From Datnioides undecimradiatus (Eukaryota > Chordata > Actinopteri > Lobotiformes > Datnioididae): a DNA stretch of 64,000 bases. Positions 63,240 through 64,000 of this stretch are shown piece by piece; within the stretch, counting starts at the first letter, position 1, and each line of letters begins with the position of its first letter. A model generated the notes under the pieces. That model did no database searches. It saw nothing but the letters and a program-made list of their open reading frames with translations, and was not told the DNA's origin. The stretch is from the NCBI GenBank assembly GCA_008933995.1, contig WARS01000012.1:2666001-2730000 (forward strand), given 5' to 3'. The translations under genes and the position numbers were made by a program.

Positions 63240-63525
63240 ATTTGTTTGTTTCCGGTTTTGTGGAAGTGCATGCAATAGAAAGGCAGCTCAGATGGGACTT
63301 AATGTGTCCAGCCTGCGCTCAAAAGGAAGGAGATAAATCCTCTGTGTTTGATTGACAGTGCTGCCATGACAACACCACATCAGCTCCAGTGTGTCCAATC
63401 AGGAGTCAGATTCATGGTCCCTCCCTGACTCCCAGGTGAGCTAAAGAGTCAGACTTCAGCAGATTTCTGACAGACTGTTTAAGAGAAACACCTTGCCTTC
63501 TCTCTGAAGCCACTCTATCATCCAG
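63240..63525 (+). promoter_or_regulatory. Proximal promoter/5'UTR of the SIX gene
   Basis: Contains a perfect PBX-MEIS composite word TGATTGACAG at 63349-63358, GATAAATCC (63332-63340) resembling a bicoid/OTX-class site, and CCAAT at 63395-63399. The transcription start is not determined. Confidence 0.45.
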
Positions 63526-64000
63526 ATGGTGTTCAGATCACCGCTCGACTTTTTCTCAGCCTCCCGTATCCTCCTGCCCCACTTAGCGGATGGGCCCCCT
63601 ATATTGTCCCGCACCAGGTCCCCAGAGGACTCTCCCTCCGCCTGTCCTCCCCTGGCACTCCCTGGACTGTGTTTCTCTGCGGCGCAGATCGCCAGCGTCT
63701 GCGAGACTTTGGAGGAGACCGGAGACATCGAGCGGCTGGCCCGTTTCCTCTGGTCACTCCCGGTGACCGCAGACGGCCGCGACTCCATCTCTGAGCACGA
63801 GTCCGTGCAGCGGGCTCGCGCCGTGGTGGCCTACCACACGGGGAGTTTCCGCGAGCTTTATCACATTCTGGAGACGCACCGCTTTACGCGTGCTTCGCAC
63901 GGTAAACTGCAAGCAATGTGGCTCGAAGCACACTACCGGGAGGCGGAGAAGCTCCGGGGTCGACCGCTCGGACCAGTCGACAAGTACCGTGTGAGGAAGA
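63526..64000 (+). CDS. SIX3-class homeobox transcription factor, N-terminal part (six7 or divergent six3 duplicate), cut by window end
   Basis: Open frame of 158 codons running off the window. It starts [17 protein letters not shown], matching the SIX3-type N-terminus (MVFRSPL...LPNFAD) rather than SIX6, which starts directly at MFQLP. The SIX domain begins at about residue 51 ([20 protein letters not shown]) and ends with [14 protein letters not shown] at the window edge, where the homeodomain would begin. SIX3/6 proteins bind DNA through the homeodomain and recruit Groucho/TLE through the SIX domain to pattern forebrain and eye (family knowledge). Unlike canonical SIX3 it lacks the FQLPTLNFSPEQ block ([10 protein letters not shown] here), has SEHES for NKHES, and carries several changes in a domain that is nearly invariant in true six3 genes; its N-terminal linker is short. 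That points to six7 or a fast-evolving six3 paralogue. The start is the only ATG in frame upstream of the conserved N-terminus. Confidence 0.9.
   Translation, partial: MVFRSPLDFFSASRILLPHLADGPPILSRTRSPEDSPSACPPLALPGLCFSAAQIASVCETLEETGDIERLARFLWSLPVTADGRDSISEHESVQRARAVVAYHTGSFRELYHILETHRFTRASHGKLQAMWLEAHYREAEKLRGRPLGPVDKYRVRK

Larger units (their letters stand above)
52271..63525. other. 11-kb gene-free interval before the SIX gene
   Basis: No exon-like coding segment with splice sites or recognisable domain was found on either strand. It holds interspersed repeat copies at 54660-55215 and 56034-57005, (GT)n at 55671-55715, (CA)n at 62161-62187, and several complex homeodomain-motif-rich stretches (57700-57970, 60360-60760, 61830-62060, 62215-62570) that are enhancer candidates for the SIX gene by position and composition only. 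Confidence 0.6.

Noticed and set aside
52271-63525. Search for SLC3A1, PREPL or CAMKMT between ppm1b and the SIX gene
   Set aside because: No exon-like fragment of these families was recognised on either strand, although very diverged remnants cannot be excluded by eye.
63456-63788. 110-codon minus-strand frame over the SIX start
   Set aside because: Antisense shadow of the clearly conserved SIX N-terminus.
1-64000. CRISPR arrays, operons, prokaryotic mobile elements
   Set aside because: Spliced vertebrate genes throughout; direct repeats seen are microsatellites or dispersed eukaryotic repeats.

Overview
The window is animal nuclear DNA, most probably from a ray-finned (teleost) fish. The coding parts are short exons with GT..AG junctions, long AT-rich introns, many (CA/GT)n and (GA/CT)n microsatellites, an intron-bearing tRNA-Ile(UAU) gene, and pieces of a dispersed repeat built on TTAGCATGCTAAC-like blocks that I associate with teleost genomes. 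Species cannot be named from the sequence. All three protein genes read left to right on the + strand.

Layout. (1) 1-24,200: mta3, entering inside intron 1. Eighteen coding exons (exons 2-19) can be placed with correct phases. They encode a metastasis-associated (MTA) subunit of the NuRD deacetylase complex with BAH, ELM2, SANT and GATA-type zinc-finger regions. Two protein ends are visible: a short one made by reading through the exon 14 donor to a stop at 13,950, with AATAAA at 14,181, and a long MTA1-like one ending in exon 19 at 22,752. (2) 24,200-30,200: intergenic, with tRNA-Ile(UAU) at 25,308-25,401. (3) 30,200-52,270: ppm1b, a PP2C-family Ser/Thr phosphatase. It has a CCAAT-rich promoter and noncoding first exon near 30.2-30.6 kb, five coding exons to a stop at 47,104, and an alternative last exon at 50,808 encoding SAGELEDPW-stop, with AATAAA at 52,244. 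(4) 52,270-63,525: 11 kb with no gene found, holding degenerate repeat copies and several complex, homeodomain-motif-rich stretches that look like enhancer candidates. (5) 63,526-64,000: the start of a SIX3-class homeobox gene (SIX domain; the homeodomain lies beyond the window), either six7 or a divergent six3 duplicate.

The order MTA3 - PPM1B - SIX3-class matches the order of the human 2p21 region, but the many genes between them in human are missing here, as expected for one fractionated copy left by the teleost genome duplication. The genes are not an operon: MTA3 is a chromatin repressor subunit, PPM1B dephosphorylates signalling kinases, and the SIX gene is a forebrain/eye regulator whose distal enhancers may be why the block stayed together.
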